Shown here piece by piece: positions 25,548-33,647 of a stretch of 53,534 nucleotides of DNA. The notes under the pieces were generated by a model. It worked only from the letters and a program-made list of their open reading frames with translations. It did no database searches and was not told the origin of the DNA. The stretch's first letter is position 1; each line of letters opens with the position of its first letter. Made by a program: the position numbers and the translations under genes. This DNA comes from Eubacteriales bacterium (GTDB lineage: Bacteria > Bacillota > Clostridia > Lachnospirales > Lachnospiraceae), in the NCBI GenBank assembly GCA_030524455.1, contig JAUNGT010000019.1, positions 1-53,534 of the forward strand, read 5' to 3'.

Positions 25548-26402
25548 TTAATAATAAGTCGGATATACAAACGACTCTTCCGGCTCCTGTGCCGTCTGCA
25601 GCCTGGCTTCCTCCAAAATGATCGCCGTTGCATCCTCATTCACCGTCAGTGTCCCCGTCGCCATCACCCACTCATCATCCGAAAATTCCGATGCTTCTGC
25701 CGAATTCACTAAAAAGCCCATCGGCGTCAGATCCGCGGCACAGCACCACATGGACAGCCGCACGACCGCAAGGTCGCCTTGCGTCTGAAGCTGTTCATCG
25801 CGATAAACAAATCCCTGCATCTGAACCGTATAACCGACATACTTCTGATAATTCATGTCCATTTCCACCATCCAGTCATAGTAATCCTCATTCGCGATGG
25901 TGATGCGCTTTGCTGCCTCGTCCAGTCCCGGAAGCGTCTCAGAAGCTTCTGGAGATTCTGTTTCTGAAGATTCTGTTTCTGAGGAGAGTCCGCTGTCCGC
26001 AACGGTGTAGCTTTCGGCTGTTTCATCAGACAAATTTTCTGTCCCTCTCATCAGACTGCTTCCTTCCACCTCTCCCGGCATGATCGAGACCAAAAGAACC
26101 GGAAGCAACAGAAACAGCACTTTTGACAGGTGTACATGATAGCGCGGAACAAACAACTGTCTTGCCGTCATCATGGCCCATAAAAACAGCAGAGCCGACA
26201 GCCCGTACAGATAAGGCTTCATCCTCGGCGTTACATAATTCAGATAAATCCCTGATCTGACAAGCCCAAAAAGCTGAATCGCGGCAAACAGCAGAACAAT
26301 GCCTGTCAGCGCCGCCTCCGGATTGATGCCATGTCCCGTTTTCCCGGCGGAACTTTTTTGAATCTTTTTTTCATTTTTCATCCTGTTTCGTCCTGACCTC
26401 AT
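25548..26402 (-). CDS. TIGR03943/UPF0703 (YcgQ-like) putative permease subunit
   Basis: This 284-residue membrane protein has several N-terminal hydrophobic segments (about 20-110) and an acidic, Ser/Glu-rich linker. The C-terminal soluble domain carries the family signature, VRLSMWCCAADLTPMGFLV. It is the usual partner of UPF0718 permeases, as in the Bacillus subtilis YcgQ-YcgR pair (from memory). I start at ATG 26402: GGAGG lies 9 bases upstream and the codon overlaps the permease stop (ATGA). A start seven codons later is possible. It probably works with the preceding permease in moving a metal or its complex. Confidence 0.88.
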   Translation of the reverse strand: MRSGRNRMKNEKKIQKSSAGKTGHGINPEAALTGIVLLFAAIQLFGLVRSGIYLNYVTPRMKPYLYGLSALLFLWAMMTARQLFVPRYHVHLSKVLFLLLPVLLVSIMPGEVEGSSLMRGTENLSDETAESYTVADSGLSSETESSETESPEASETLPGLDEAAKRITIANEDYYDWMVEMDMNYQKYVGYTVQMQGFVYRDEQLQTQGDLAVVRLSMWCCAADLTPMGFLVNSAEASEFSDDEWVMATGTLTVNEDATAIILEEARLQTAQEPEESFVYPTYY

Positions 26403-27984
26403 CCTGAAATTCCTCCACTTCCCATTAACATAAACAGCAGCAGAATCAAAAAGCTGACGGCGAAGGTCGTGAGCAAAAGACGCAGCACGAACCGGGGCCG
26501 AAATCCGGACAACAGCATGGCGATGTTTTTCAGATCCATCATCGGGCCAAATACCAGAAAACCAAGAATCGGGCCTGCAGAAAGATTTTTTCCAAGCGTT
26601 CTTGCGACAACCGCGTCCGAAGAGGAGCAAAGCGACAAAAGGAATGCCAGCAGCATCATAAAAATCAGCATTACAATACCGGAGGACTTATTTTCAGTTC
26701 TCACCGTCGCCGGAAGCAGGTTCTGAAAAACCGTAGACACAAGAATTCCAATCATCAGATATTTCCCAATGGAGAAAAATTCATTTCGGGCATGGGACAG
26801 AAACAATAAATACCGTGGCTCTCTCTGTACCGCGGAAACTCCAAAGGCCTGCTGTCCCCCCGCATAATCCATTTCGCTGTCTTTTAACAATATCGAGTCT
26901 TTTCCCACTGTTTTTCTGTCCGAATAAGGCAGGTCATTCCAACGCAGAAGGCAGTCAAAAGCCCCAGCCCGCTGCGCGCTGCCACCATCTTCCAGTTTCC
27001 GCCGAATGCGTACCATGTAGATAAAAGCACAACCGGATTAATAACCGGAGAGGCCAGCATAAACGTAACGGCAGCCGGAAGCGGAACGCCCTTTTTTACC
27101 AACGACCGAAAAACCGGAATGGAAGCACAGTCGCAGACCGGGAGAAAAAATCCTGCGATCACTGCAAAAAGCTGCCCCCAAAACAGCGATTTCGGAAATC
27201 TCCGCTCAATAAAATCCGCACTGACATAAATCTGAATCACGGAAGACAGTAATACGCCAAGCGCCAAAAACGGAACCGCCTGCAAAAATACGCCTAAAAA
27301 CGTGCTGATAAAACGAAGCACCGGAAATCCGAAATCACGCATGGCGGTAAGCGACAGCACCCCGATCACAAGCAGTGTCCCTCCAGTCAGCATACGCATA
27401 AGCGGAGACAGCCTGACATGGAACAGCTGCGCAACAAAGCGTTTCCATCTGTCCTCCGTATAAACCGGCAGATTCCTGTGATATCTGCGAAGATATCCGG
27501 CCGCCGTCGTCTCTTTTCCCTGTCCTCTTTCTCCCCGCACAAACGCCAGATCACTGGCTGCGATCTGTGAAGCGGTTACCGTGCCTCCGTCTCTGAGCTG
27601 TTCCTGCAGCTTTCCCGGCCCTGCAACATAAACAATCTTTTCCACGCTCAGGAATTCCTTTGCGAAAAACTGCAGAAACAGGTTTTCAAATTCTTCAAAA
27701 GGAGCCATGCCGTTCCATTCAATCAGAAGCAAGCTCGCTTTTGCCGCGTCGATTTTTTCCCTGATCTCTTTGATCAGTCCCGCACCGCTCTGTTCCAGTC
27801 TGCGCTTTGAGATAAAAAAAGCTTCCGCCTGATCCTCTGGCTGAATCGCTTCCTCTCCCGCTTCAAATTGGAGAACCAATACCTTTTCATTCCTGAGCTC
27901 CTCATGCAGCAGGCGATTGATCATTGTTGTTTTTCCGGCGTCCAACAGGCCGCAGATCACCCAGGCCGGTGTTTTTATAAACAT
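26399..27984 (-). pseudogene. GTPase-like domain fused to UPF0718 (YcgR-like) permease, frameshifted
   Basis: The first frame (27984 to 26884, 366 codons) holds a P-loop domain with GLLDAGKTT (12-20) but no CxCC motif. The first half of a permease follows, with PVCDCASIPVFRSLVKKG and MLASPVINPVV. It breaks off at EKTRYC-stop. The rest of the permease (EFFSIGKYLMIGILVSTVFQNLLP, LLSLCSSSDAVVARTLG, LVFGPMMDLKNIAMLL) continues in the -1 frame to 26399. The switch is at GGGAAAAG (26899-26906); one more A would join them into about 528 residues (WEK-DSILLKDSE). It starts 3 bases after the CobW stop and overlaps the TIGR03943 start. It may be a real mutation, an assembly error or programmed slippage. 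Confidence 0.8.
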
Positions 27985-27987
27985 ACG

Positions 27988-28971
27988 CTATCCCTCTCCG
28001 AATATTTTTTTTATTTCCTTTTCGTCCAGACCGACTCCGATAAAACAAAGCTCATTTCCCGCCGCAGCAGTCCGTTCCAGCCGGAGGCTTTCCGAAATAC
28101 ATTGAAACAGGATGCCGTCCTTTCCATCCGCCGCAGGAACAATTCCCTTTGCTCTCAGAATGTCGTTTCCGCAATATGTAAATACCGCTTTCAGCTTTCT
28201 CTCCAGAGACTTTTTATCAAGCGGTTTCTCCCATGTGAGTGTGACAGCACGAATCTGTTTTCTTCCAAATAAATGATCGATTATATTTGTTTTTATGCCC
28301 CTCCTGGAATGTCCGCTTTGCATTCGTACCCGTTCCGGCTTCCGCTCCCGCTCAACCGCAAGCATGAGCTCTGCAGTCCTTCCGTTTCTCGGCACAGATG
28401 TCAATTCAAACGGCAAAATTTCGTTCCACCGATCCGTGATCAGCTTTCCGGACGGATTGATTCCGCGAATCTCCGCCGATACTTCCGTGATCGCTTTCCC
28501 TGCCTCCTCCTGATGGCTCAGCAGGACAAGATCCGCATAAGCGATCTGATCCTCAAAAAATTCCCCATAGTTCTCACGATATTTTCGGAAGGTCCGCACA
28601 TCCACTACGGTGATTACTTTTCCAAACTGAAACGCTCCCTGCTCTTCCGCCTTCAGGCAACCCTTTATCACTTCCGATGCCTTACTGATCCCGGAAGGCT
28701 CCACGATAATCACTTCCGGTTCATATGCTTCCCGGATCTGCCTTAATTTCCTGACAAAATCAGTATTCAGACTGCAGCAGATACACCCCTCGCTCATATC
28801 CGCGATCACAATCTGCTCCTGCTGCAAAATTTCCGCATCAACGGCTGCCTTCCCAAAATCGTTTTCCAGCACAACGACACGATATCCCGAAAAACAGCGT
28901 TGCGACATCTGCCGGATCAGGGTCGTTTTGCCCGCTCCCAGAAAACCGGATACAATATATAGCTCTGTCAT
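27988..28971 (-). CDS. CobW/COG0523-family GTPase, second paralogue
   Basis: This 327-residue protein has G1 GFLGAGKTT (9-17), GCICC (Cys63, Cys65, Cys66) and EPSGI. Its CobW C-terminal domain ends LCFIGVGLDEKEIKKIF. It is a clear paralogue of the protein at 24553, with the same domain lengths and the same replacement of NKxD by SHQE (152-155). A second basic insertion near 220 (HSRRGIKTNIIDHLFGRK) also matches. It lies directly before the permease fusion (3-base gap) and follows the histidine kinase by 62 bases. Two copies around one permease suggest a metal delivery or sensing pair. Confidence 0.92.
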   Translation of the reverse strand: MTELYIVSGFLGAGKTTLIRQMSQRCFSGYRVVVLENDFGKAAVDAEILQQEQIVIADMSEGCICCSLNTDFVRKLRQIREAYEPEVIIVEPSGISKASEVIKGCLKAEEQGAFQFGKVITVVDVRTFRKYRENYGEFFEDQIAYADLVLLSHQEEAGKAITEVSAEIRGINPSGKLITDRWNEILPFELTSVPRNGRTAELMLAVERERKPERVRMQSGHSRRGIKTNIIDHLFGRKQIRAVTLTWEKPLDKKSLERKLKAVFTYCGNDILRAKGIVPAADGKDGILFQCISESLRLERTAAAGNELCFIGVGLDEKEIKKIFGEG

Positions 28972-28989
28972 AAGCCGCGCTTCCTTTCC

Positions 28990-29018
28990 AAAAAACTTTT
29001 GAGCACAACAATCAAAAG
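28990..29018 (-). terminator. Weak hairpin between histidine kinase and CobW genes
   Basis: On the minus strand CTTTTGA and TCAAAAG (29012-29018 / 28996-29002) form a 7-bp stem with a 9-base loop, followed by six T. It has little G+C, so it may only reduce read-through from the kinase gene into the metal cluster. Confidence 0.4.
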
Positions 29019-29033
29019 CACCAGATACGCATT

Positions 29034-30332
29034 TTATTTTGCATTTGTTTTACGCAATTGATCTTTTGTACTATGAACCGGAAACAGCAGCCTCACAATA
29101 AAATGCTCATTTTTTGTTTCTGCTTCCAAATCTCCGTCATGAAGACACATAATCCTTCGGCAGACGCGAAGACCAATACCGGTTCCTCCTGCCTTTCCTT
29201 CGGCCTCATCCGCAAGAATACGGTTTGATATAATCAGCTCGAACCGTCCTTCCATTTCATGTCCGATGATTCTGACCGGTTCATTCTGATCCCCATAACG
29301 CAAAATATTGGATGTGACGTTATCAAACAAACGCTGCAGAAGATTCCTGTCTGCGTTTATGTCATTCATCGGCCAGATGATCTTTTCTTTGACCTCATAT
29401 CCATCCTGTTTCAGGATCTGAACCATTTCCCCTGTTAATATGCTGAGCGCATGTTCGATATTCATGGTTTTAACATGGAGTGTTTCCTTTTCACTTGTGT
29501 AGGCAAAAAAGTATTCAAATAAATGATCTATCAGATCCTGCAATTGTTTCGCCCGGCGCTTGCATTTCCGCAAATATCCCCGGTCTGTTTGGGATAACTG
29601 ACTGTCTGAAAGAAGATCAAGATAACCGCTTAACGTGCAAAGGGGCGAACGAAGATCATGGGAGATCCCTGCCATGAGCTCTTTGTTTGCTTTCTGTAAC
29701 TGCTCCGTATATTGTTCCCGTTCCAAAAAAGCCTTCCGCATTTCGTCTATTTCTTCCGCAAGCTCTGTCAGTTCGTCACTGCCTTCAATCGAGAACGGAT
29801 AATCGAGCGCTCCTCCTTCCAGGATTTCAATCTCATCCTTCAGCTTGTAAATATAACGGACCTTTTTCAGCACAAGATAGCTCATTGACAGCACAAAGAC
29901 CATAAAAAAAATAAAAAGATTGATATAGGTGATCCAATCCTTATATCTGTGTTCAAATAAATCGCGAAATTCCACATTTACTGCGCCATCCGCAAAATAC
30001 AGTTCCATATTTTGTTTCTTTGTGTACGGCGACAGCAAGACATTGGAACGATAGAGTACCTGTTCCCCATTATATACAATAAGATCCGTCAGTTCGCGTT
30101 CTTCCACCCAGGCTTCCAGCGCTGATGCCTGCTCCCTTTTCAACCGCCTGTCGTCAATGTATTTTTGCAGATCCTTTCGTGTCTCCTCCGCATTTTTTTC
30201 CACAACAGACGGGCGTCTGCAATAATCATGCAATATATGATCCGATAATGCCTGCAGCAAAACAAACAGCAGAAGCGATGCCAGAAAAGTTAAGATCATC
30301 GCAGAAAGAAAATTGTGCACCATCTTTGGCAT
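29034..30332 (-). CDS. Sensor histidine kinase of a two-component system
   Basis: This 432-residue membrane kinase has one N-terminal helix and an extracellular segment of about 100 residues. A second helix is near 140-155. A HAMP-like linker, the H-box GISHDLRSPL (His225), an N-box and the G-box GGTGIGLRVC follow. I start at ATG 30332, just after the response-regulator stop, with AGGAG four bases upstream; ATG 30323 is also possible. Earlier in-frame ATGs lie within the regulator gene. The modest outer domain could bind a small ligand or metal; its signal is unknown. The pairing with the regulator upstream is certain from order. Confidence 0.92.
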   Translation of the reverse strand: MPKMVHNFLSAMILTFLASLLLFVLLQALSDHILHDYCRRPSVVEKNAEETRKDLQKYIDDRRLKREQASALEAWVEERELTDLIVYNGEQVLYRSNVLLSPYTKKQNMELYFADGAVNVEFRDLFEHRYKDWITYINLFIFFMVFVLSMSYLVLKKVRYIYKLKDEIEILEGGALDYPFSIEGSDELTELAEEIDEMRKAFLEREQYTEQLQKANKELMAGISHDLRSPLCTLSGYLDLLSDSQLSQTDRGYLRKCKRRAKQLQDLIDHLFEYFFAYTSEKETLHVKTMNIEHALSILTGEMVQILKQDGYEVKEKIIWPMNDINADRNLLQRLFDNVTSNILRYGDQNEPVRIIGHEMEGRFELIISNRILADEAEGKAGGTGIGLRVCRRIMCLHDGDLEAETKNEHFIVRLLFPVHSTKDQLRKTNAK

Positions 30333-30339
30333 CTTACTC

Positions 30340-31029
30340 CTATCCAATGCTATACCCCTTTCCCCATGATGTACGGATGATATCTTCTCCATGAATTCCA
30401 ATTTTTTTGCGCAGATTTCGGATATGTACCATAACCGTATTATTTGATGAAGGTAAAAATTGCTCCTGCCAGACTGCTTCAAAAATTTCTTTTGCAGAAA
30501 ATATAGTACCTGGATGCTCCAGAAAAAGCTTAAGCATCCGGTACTCCATCTCTGTCAGAAAAATCTTTTCTTCTCCCATATAAACGGAACTTTTCTCCGG
30601 AAACATCTTTAAATTTCCGAAGCAAAAAACTGATTCGCTCTTTGCACTTTCCATCTGATGATAAATCTGTGTCCGACGCAGCATCGCGCGTATGCGTGAA
30701 ATAAGTTCTGCGGAGGAGAACGGCTTCATAATATAATCGTCCCCTCCGCTCTCCAGCCCCGTTATTTTATCCGCCTCACTGCTGAGTGCTGTCAAAAACA
30801 GGATGGGCGCCAGCGTTTTCTGCCTCATCCTCCTGCAAAGCTCAAACCCGGAAAGCTCAGGCAGCATCACATCCAAAAGGATCAAATCGATATCCGTTTC
30901 AAGCGCTTTTTCTGCGGTTTCTGTATCAAAGGCCTCCATTGTCTCATAGCCATTTCGCCTCAGAAGAGTGCGCAGAATCTCCCGTATCTCCGGATCATCA
31001 TCGACAATCAATATCTTCGATCTTTCCAT
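30340..31029 (-). CDS. OmpR-family response regulator
   Basis: This 229-residue regulator has a receiver domain with the acidic pocket DDD (10-12), phospho-acceptor Asp53 in LLDVMLPE, a switch Thr and the PFSS lysine region. A winged-helix OmpR/PhoB domain lies at about 135-229 (LTEMEYRMLKLFLEHPG and VMVHIRNLRKKIG). It is the first gene of the minus-strand unit. A box in its promoter is repeated in front of the MATE-Nik operon, so it probably controls both units and itself. Confidence 0.95.
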   Translation of the reverse strand: MERSKILIVDDDPEIREILRTLLRRNGYETMEAFDTETAEKALETDIDLILLDVMLPELSGFELCRRMRQKTLAPILFLTALSSEADKITGLESGGDDYIMKPFSSAELISRIRAMLRRTQIYHQMESAKSESVFCFGNLKMFPEKSSVYMGEEKIFLTEMEYRMLKLFLEHPGTIFSAKEIFEAVWQEQFLPSSNNTVMVHIRNLRKKIGIHGEDIIRTSWGKGYSIG

Positions 31030-31089
31030 AATGACCTCCCTGCCTGTTATTATTTTAAGACGATGTCAGAGTAAACTAACAGCCTATAG

Positions 31090-31153
31090 ACTGTAGCACC
31101 AAAAAATAGGTTTGTCTATCCATATGGCTGTTTCTTCAGATTTCTTAAGAAAC
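31090..31153 (-). promoter_or_regulatory. Autoregulated promoter of the two-component/metal operon
   Basis: On the minus strand the 20-bp box seen at 17962 recurs exactly (31134-31153) and extends here into a full direct repeat, CTTAAGAAAT-CTGAAGAAAC. After the same 15-base gap comes TAGACA (31113-31118), then 17 bases and TACAGT (31090-31095). The rest of the 31030-31234 gap holds the long leader of the regulator gene and no further gene that I can see. Confidence 0.65.
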
Positions 31154-31234
31154 TACGATGAGAACGAAACGCCAGACGCTATGAACGCCGGACACAAAAC
31201 TGTGAAAATAAAGATAGGTTTCAGATAAAGTAAG

Positions 31235-32101
31235 CTACTTTCCAACAGCCCTCCCGACGGTCGCCCTGGCCTTCTCCTCCGTATCGTCGGATTCGTCGTA
31301 AGCGTCGCAGGGCGCACCGGGATCATAAGCCTTCTTATAAGTAAAGGGCGAGCAGCACTTGTCCCTGTGGGCAAAGGCAAACCGGAAATCCTTCGTCAGA
31401 CCGGTATGTCCGGTCAGAAACACCGGCTGCAGGTTTCTTGCCTGCAGCCTTTTTTCCAGCGCTGTCAGCGAGCGCACCGCCAGCCTGTTATCTTCCGCCA
31501 GCCCGCTGATAAAGCTGTATCCGCCGTCCGCCCCGAGCCAGATGGTATCGCCGGTGAAAAGCCAGGCATCGTCAATCAGATATACCATATGCCCCCAGGT
31601 ATGGCCGGGAACAAGAAAGCACTCGATTTTTATGCTGTCAATATAAAACGTCTGCCCATCCTGCAGCAGCACCTTTTGATTGGGGATGCTCACCTGCGGC
31701 AGCTTATACAGGCGATAACCCCCCCTGCGGCGAACCTCCCCCGTCAGGTAACGGTTTTCGATCTCTCCCACATAAAGCGTCGCGTCCCCAAACAGGCCCG
31801 GGCTGTCGACCTCCACCGCTCCCACATGATCGGTATCCTGGTGAGTGAGGAGAATATGCCTGATCCCGGCAGGGTCAATCCCCAGCCACCCCATCTTCTC
31901 CTCCAGCCGATCGTAATGGTACCCGGCGTCGATCATGATGGTAGTGCCGTCCTTGCGGTAAAAATAGAGATTCGCCACCCATTCCCGGACGCAGGCCACA
32001 TGCCCGTCTATCCAGCCGGTGTTCAGGGGCTTAAAGACACCGGTCCCCCGGAACATCCGGCTCATGGCTTTTTTCTGAAATTCCGTTGCTTTCTTGGACA
32101 T
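31235..32101 (-). CDS. MBL-fold metallo-hydrolase
   Basis: This 288-residue metallo-beta-lactamase-fold protein has the core motif THQDTDHVG, with Asp in place of the second His of HxHxDH. Such HxDxDH variants are common in this branch. LVPGHTWGHM supplies another His and FTGDTIW supplies the Asp. Other conserved stretches are IMIDAGYHYDRL and VFLTGHTGL. I start at ATG 32101, which has GGGAGG upstream; an earlier ATG would fall beside the serpin stop. It follows the serpin gene closely. The substrate is unknown. Confidence 0.9.
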   Translation of the reverse strand: MSKKATEFQKKAMSRMFRGTGVFKPLNTGWIDGHVACVREWVANLYFYRKDGTTIMIDAGYHYDRLEEKMGWLGIDPAGIRHILLTHQDTDHVGAVEVDSPGLFGDATLYVGEIENRYLTGEVRRRGGYRLYKLPQVSIPNQKVLLQDGQTFYIDSIKIECFLVPGHTWGHMVYLIDDAWLFTGDTIWLGADGGYSFISGLAEDNRLAVRSLTALEKRLQARNLQPVFLTGHTGLTKDFRFAFAHRDKCCSPFTYKKAYDPGAPCDAYDESDDTEEKARATVGRAVGK

Positions 32102-32128
32102 GGTTTTCCTCCCCTCATCGCCTTTTAC

Positions 32129-32149
32129 GGTCAATCGATCTGATTGACC
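32129..32149. other. Small hairpin over the serpin stop codon
   Basis: GGTCAATC (32129-32136) and GATTGACC (32142-32149) form an 8-bp stem with a 5-base loop over the last codons of the serpin gene, 28 bases before the metallo-hydrolase start. No T-tract follows, so it is not a normal terminator. It may affect coupling or mRNA stability. Confidence 0.3.
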
Positions 32150-33528
32150 ACTCCGGTAAAGAGTACCTGCTGGCCTGCTTCCCCGCCGTCCGCAGAAAGG
32201 ACAAACGCGAAGGGCTTGTCAAAGGTCAGCTCCACGGGCTCCGTCTCCGGCGCCAACGACATCCGGGAAATCGCCATCACCGTCACCGCCGCCGCGGTCA
32301 GGCCCTTTTCGTCAGCCTCCACCATAGCCTTCTGGACTGCCTGGGAAAGATAAAGGCTTTCATTTTCCACAAGGCCCGTCAGATGCGGGTTCTGCGCGTC
32401 CGTCAGCGGCACGCCCAGAGACTCCAGCGCCTCCTTCACGGAAAAGACACCGCTCTCCAGATGGAATTTCGGCAGGGACAGCTGAACGGTCCTTCCCTCG
32501 CTGCTCTGGATCTTCTGCAGCGTTTCGGCATCCAAAGACTCCAGCGCCTGCTCCGCCGTCTGTCCCTCGCCGGGAAGAACAAGCGTCATCTGGCCGCCGT
32601 TTGCGGTGTTTAAAACCACTGCCTGCAGCTGACCGTCCTCGTAGTAAACGGCACTGTCCAGCTTCTGGTTCATGAAGGGAACCGTCTTATCCCCCTTGGC
32701 TCCGTGAAAAACGGCATCCGCCGTATTCTCCTCCACAAACTGCTCCGCCCAGGAATCGGAGAAATACAGGGCGTTGGCGATTGCCGCCACCGTGTCCGGA
32801 TCAAAGGAGTCAATGAGCTCCGTAATCTTCCCCTCCGTCTGTTCCTCCGCCCAGGCGTTTACCTCGTCCGCCGCTGAATCATCCGAAAAATCTACCGGGA
32901 ACAGCTTCCCCGCAAACTGTCCGGCAAAGCGATCCGCAAAATCCGGATTCACCGTACTGTCCTTACTCACAAACAGGGCGTTTGCAATCTTTAAGGGGCT
33001 GTCGAAGGTCTCTCCGGCCTCCTCCATGGCGGCCTTTCGCTCCTCCTGGGTCAGGGCGCTGTTTAAGGTCTGCACGACCTGGCCCAGCGTCTCTGCGTCA
33101 ATGCCGGCCTCGCCCAGCACCTGCAGCAGCTCCTGCTGCGCCTGCTCATCGCTTGCTCCCGCCAGCGCGGCCAGGGGAAGCCATACGGAGTAAGGGGAAG
33201 CGATCAGGTTTTCTCCCTCCTGCTTCTGCGCAAGCAGCTGAGCGGTCAGCCGGAGAGCAAAGCCGTTTGCCCCGTCCGTATATGCCGCCTGCTCCTGCCC
33301 GGCTGTTGTACCGCTTTCTTTACTGCCCTCCGCAGTGCCCTCCGCAGTGCTCTCTACAGTTCCCTCCGCCGTGTCTGCCGCCGTGGTGCCTTCCTCTGCC
33401 GTGCCCGCCGTGGTGCTTTCCGCCTGCGCGCCCCGGGAGGCTCCTCCCGCTGCGCAGCCTCCCAGCAGGGAGGCCTGGGCCAGCAGAGCGCCTGTCAGTA
33501 AAAATGCCAAAAGCTTCTTATTTTTCAT
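32131..33528 (-). CDS. Lipoprotein serpin (serine protease inhibitor)
   Basis: This 465-residue serpin is anchored outside the cell. Its lipobox is LGGC (Cys25), followed by a Thr/Glu/Ala-rich linker (about 26-85) and a full serpin fold. Shutter and breach elements are visible (NALFVSKDSTVNPDF, VNAWAEEQTEGKI, FHGAKGDKTVPFMNQ, FTGVV). The hinge begins at Glu407 (EKGLTAAAVT). Counting from P17 places the scissile bond at Met423-Ser424, the same Met-Ser as human alpha-1-antitrypsin. P14 is Leu instead of the usual Thr/Ser. Start at ATG 33528. It is probably an inhibitor of host or microbial serine proteases; inhibition itself is unproven. Confidence 0.92.
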   Translation of the reverse strand: MKNKKLLAFLLTGALLAQASLLGGCAAGGASRGAQAESTTAGTAEEGTTAADTAEGTVESTAEGTAEGSKESGTTAGQEQAAYTDGANGFALRLTAQLLAQKQEGENLIASPYSVWLPLAALAGASDEQAQQELLQVLGEAGIDAETLGQVVQTLNSALTQEERKAAMEEAGETFDSPLKIANALFVSKDSTVNPDFADRFAGQFAGKLFPVDFSDDSAADEVNAWAEEQTEGKITELIDSFDPDTVAAIANALYFSDSWAEQFVEENTADAVFHGAKGDKTVPFMNQKLDSAVYYEDGQLQAVVLNTANGGQMTLVLPGEGQTAEQALESLDAETLQKIQSSEGRTVQLSLPKFHLESGVFSVKEALESLGVPLTDAQNPHLTGLVENESLYLSQAVQKAMVEADEKGLTAAAVTVMAISRMSLAPETEPVELTFDKPFAFVLSADGGEAGQQVLFTGVVNQID

Positions 33529-33647
33529 ATTCGTACCAATCCTTTCTGTTTTGCCGCTTCGCGGTTTTTTCACGCATCGCTTCCCTGCGCTGCTATCTCT
33601 CTAAACGCAGTATTTGCAGAAAGGGTTGCGGAGAATCCAAAAAATTT

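Noticed and set aside
17962..31153. A 13.2-kb transposon bounded by 20-bp inverted repeats
   Set aside because: The repeats sit at promoter positions with matching -35 spacing. No transposase, integrase or target duplication is visible, so shared regulation is the better reading. Kept as an alternative in the finding.
33551..33567. CCGCTTCGCGG followed by a T-run, like a terminator on the plus strand
   Set aside because: No plus-strand gene ends near it. In the minus direction the T-run is on the wrong side.
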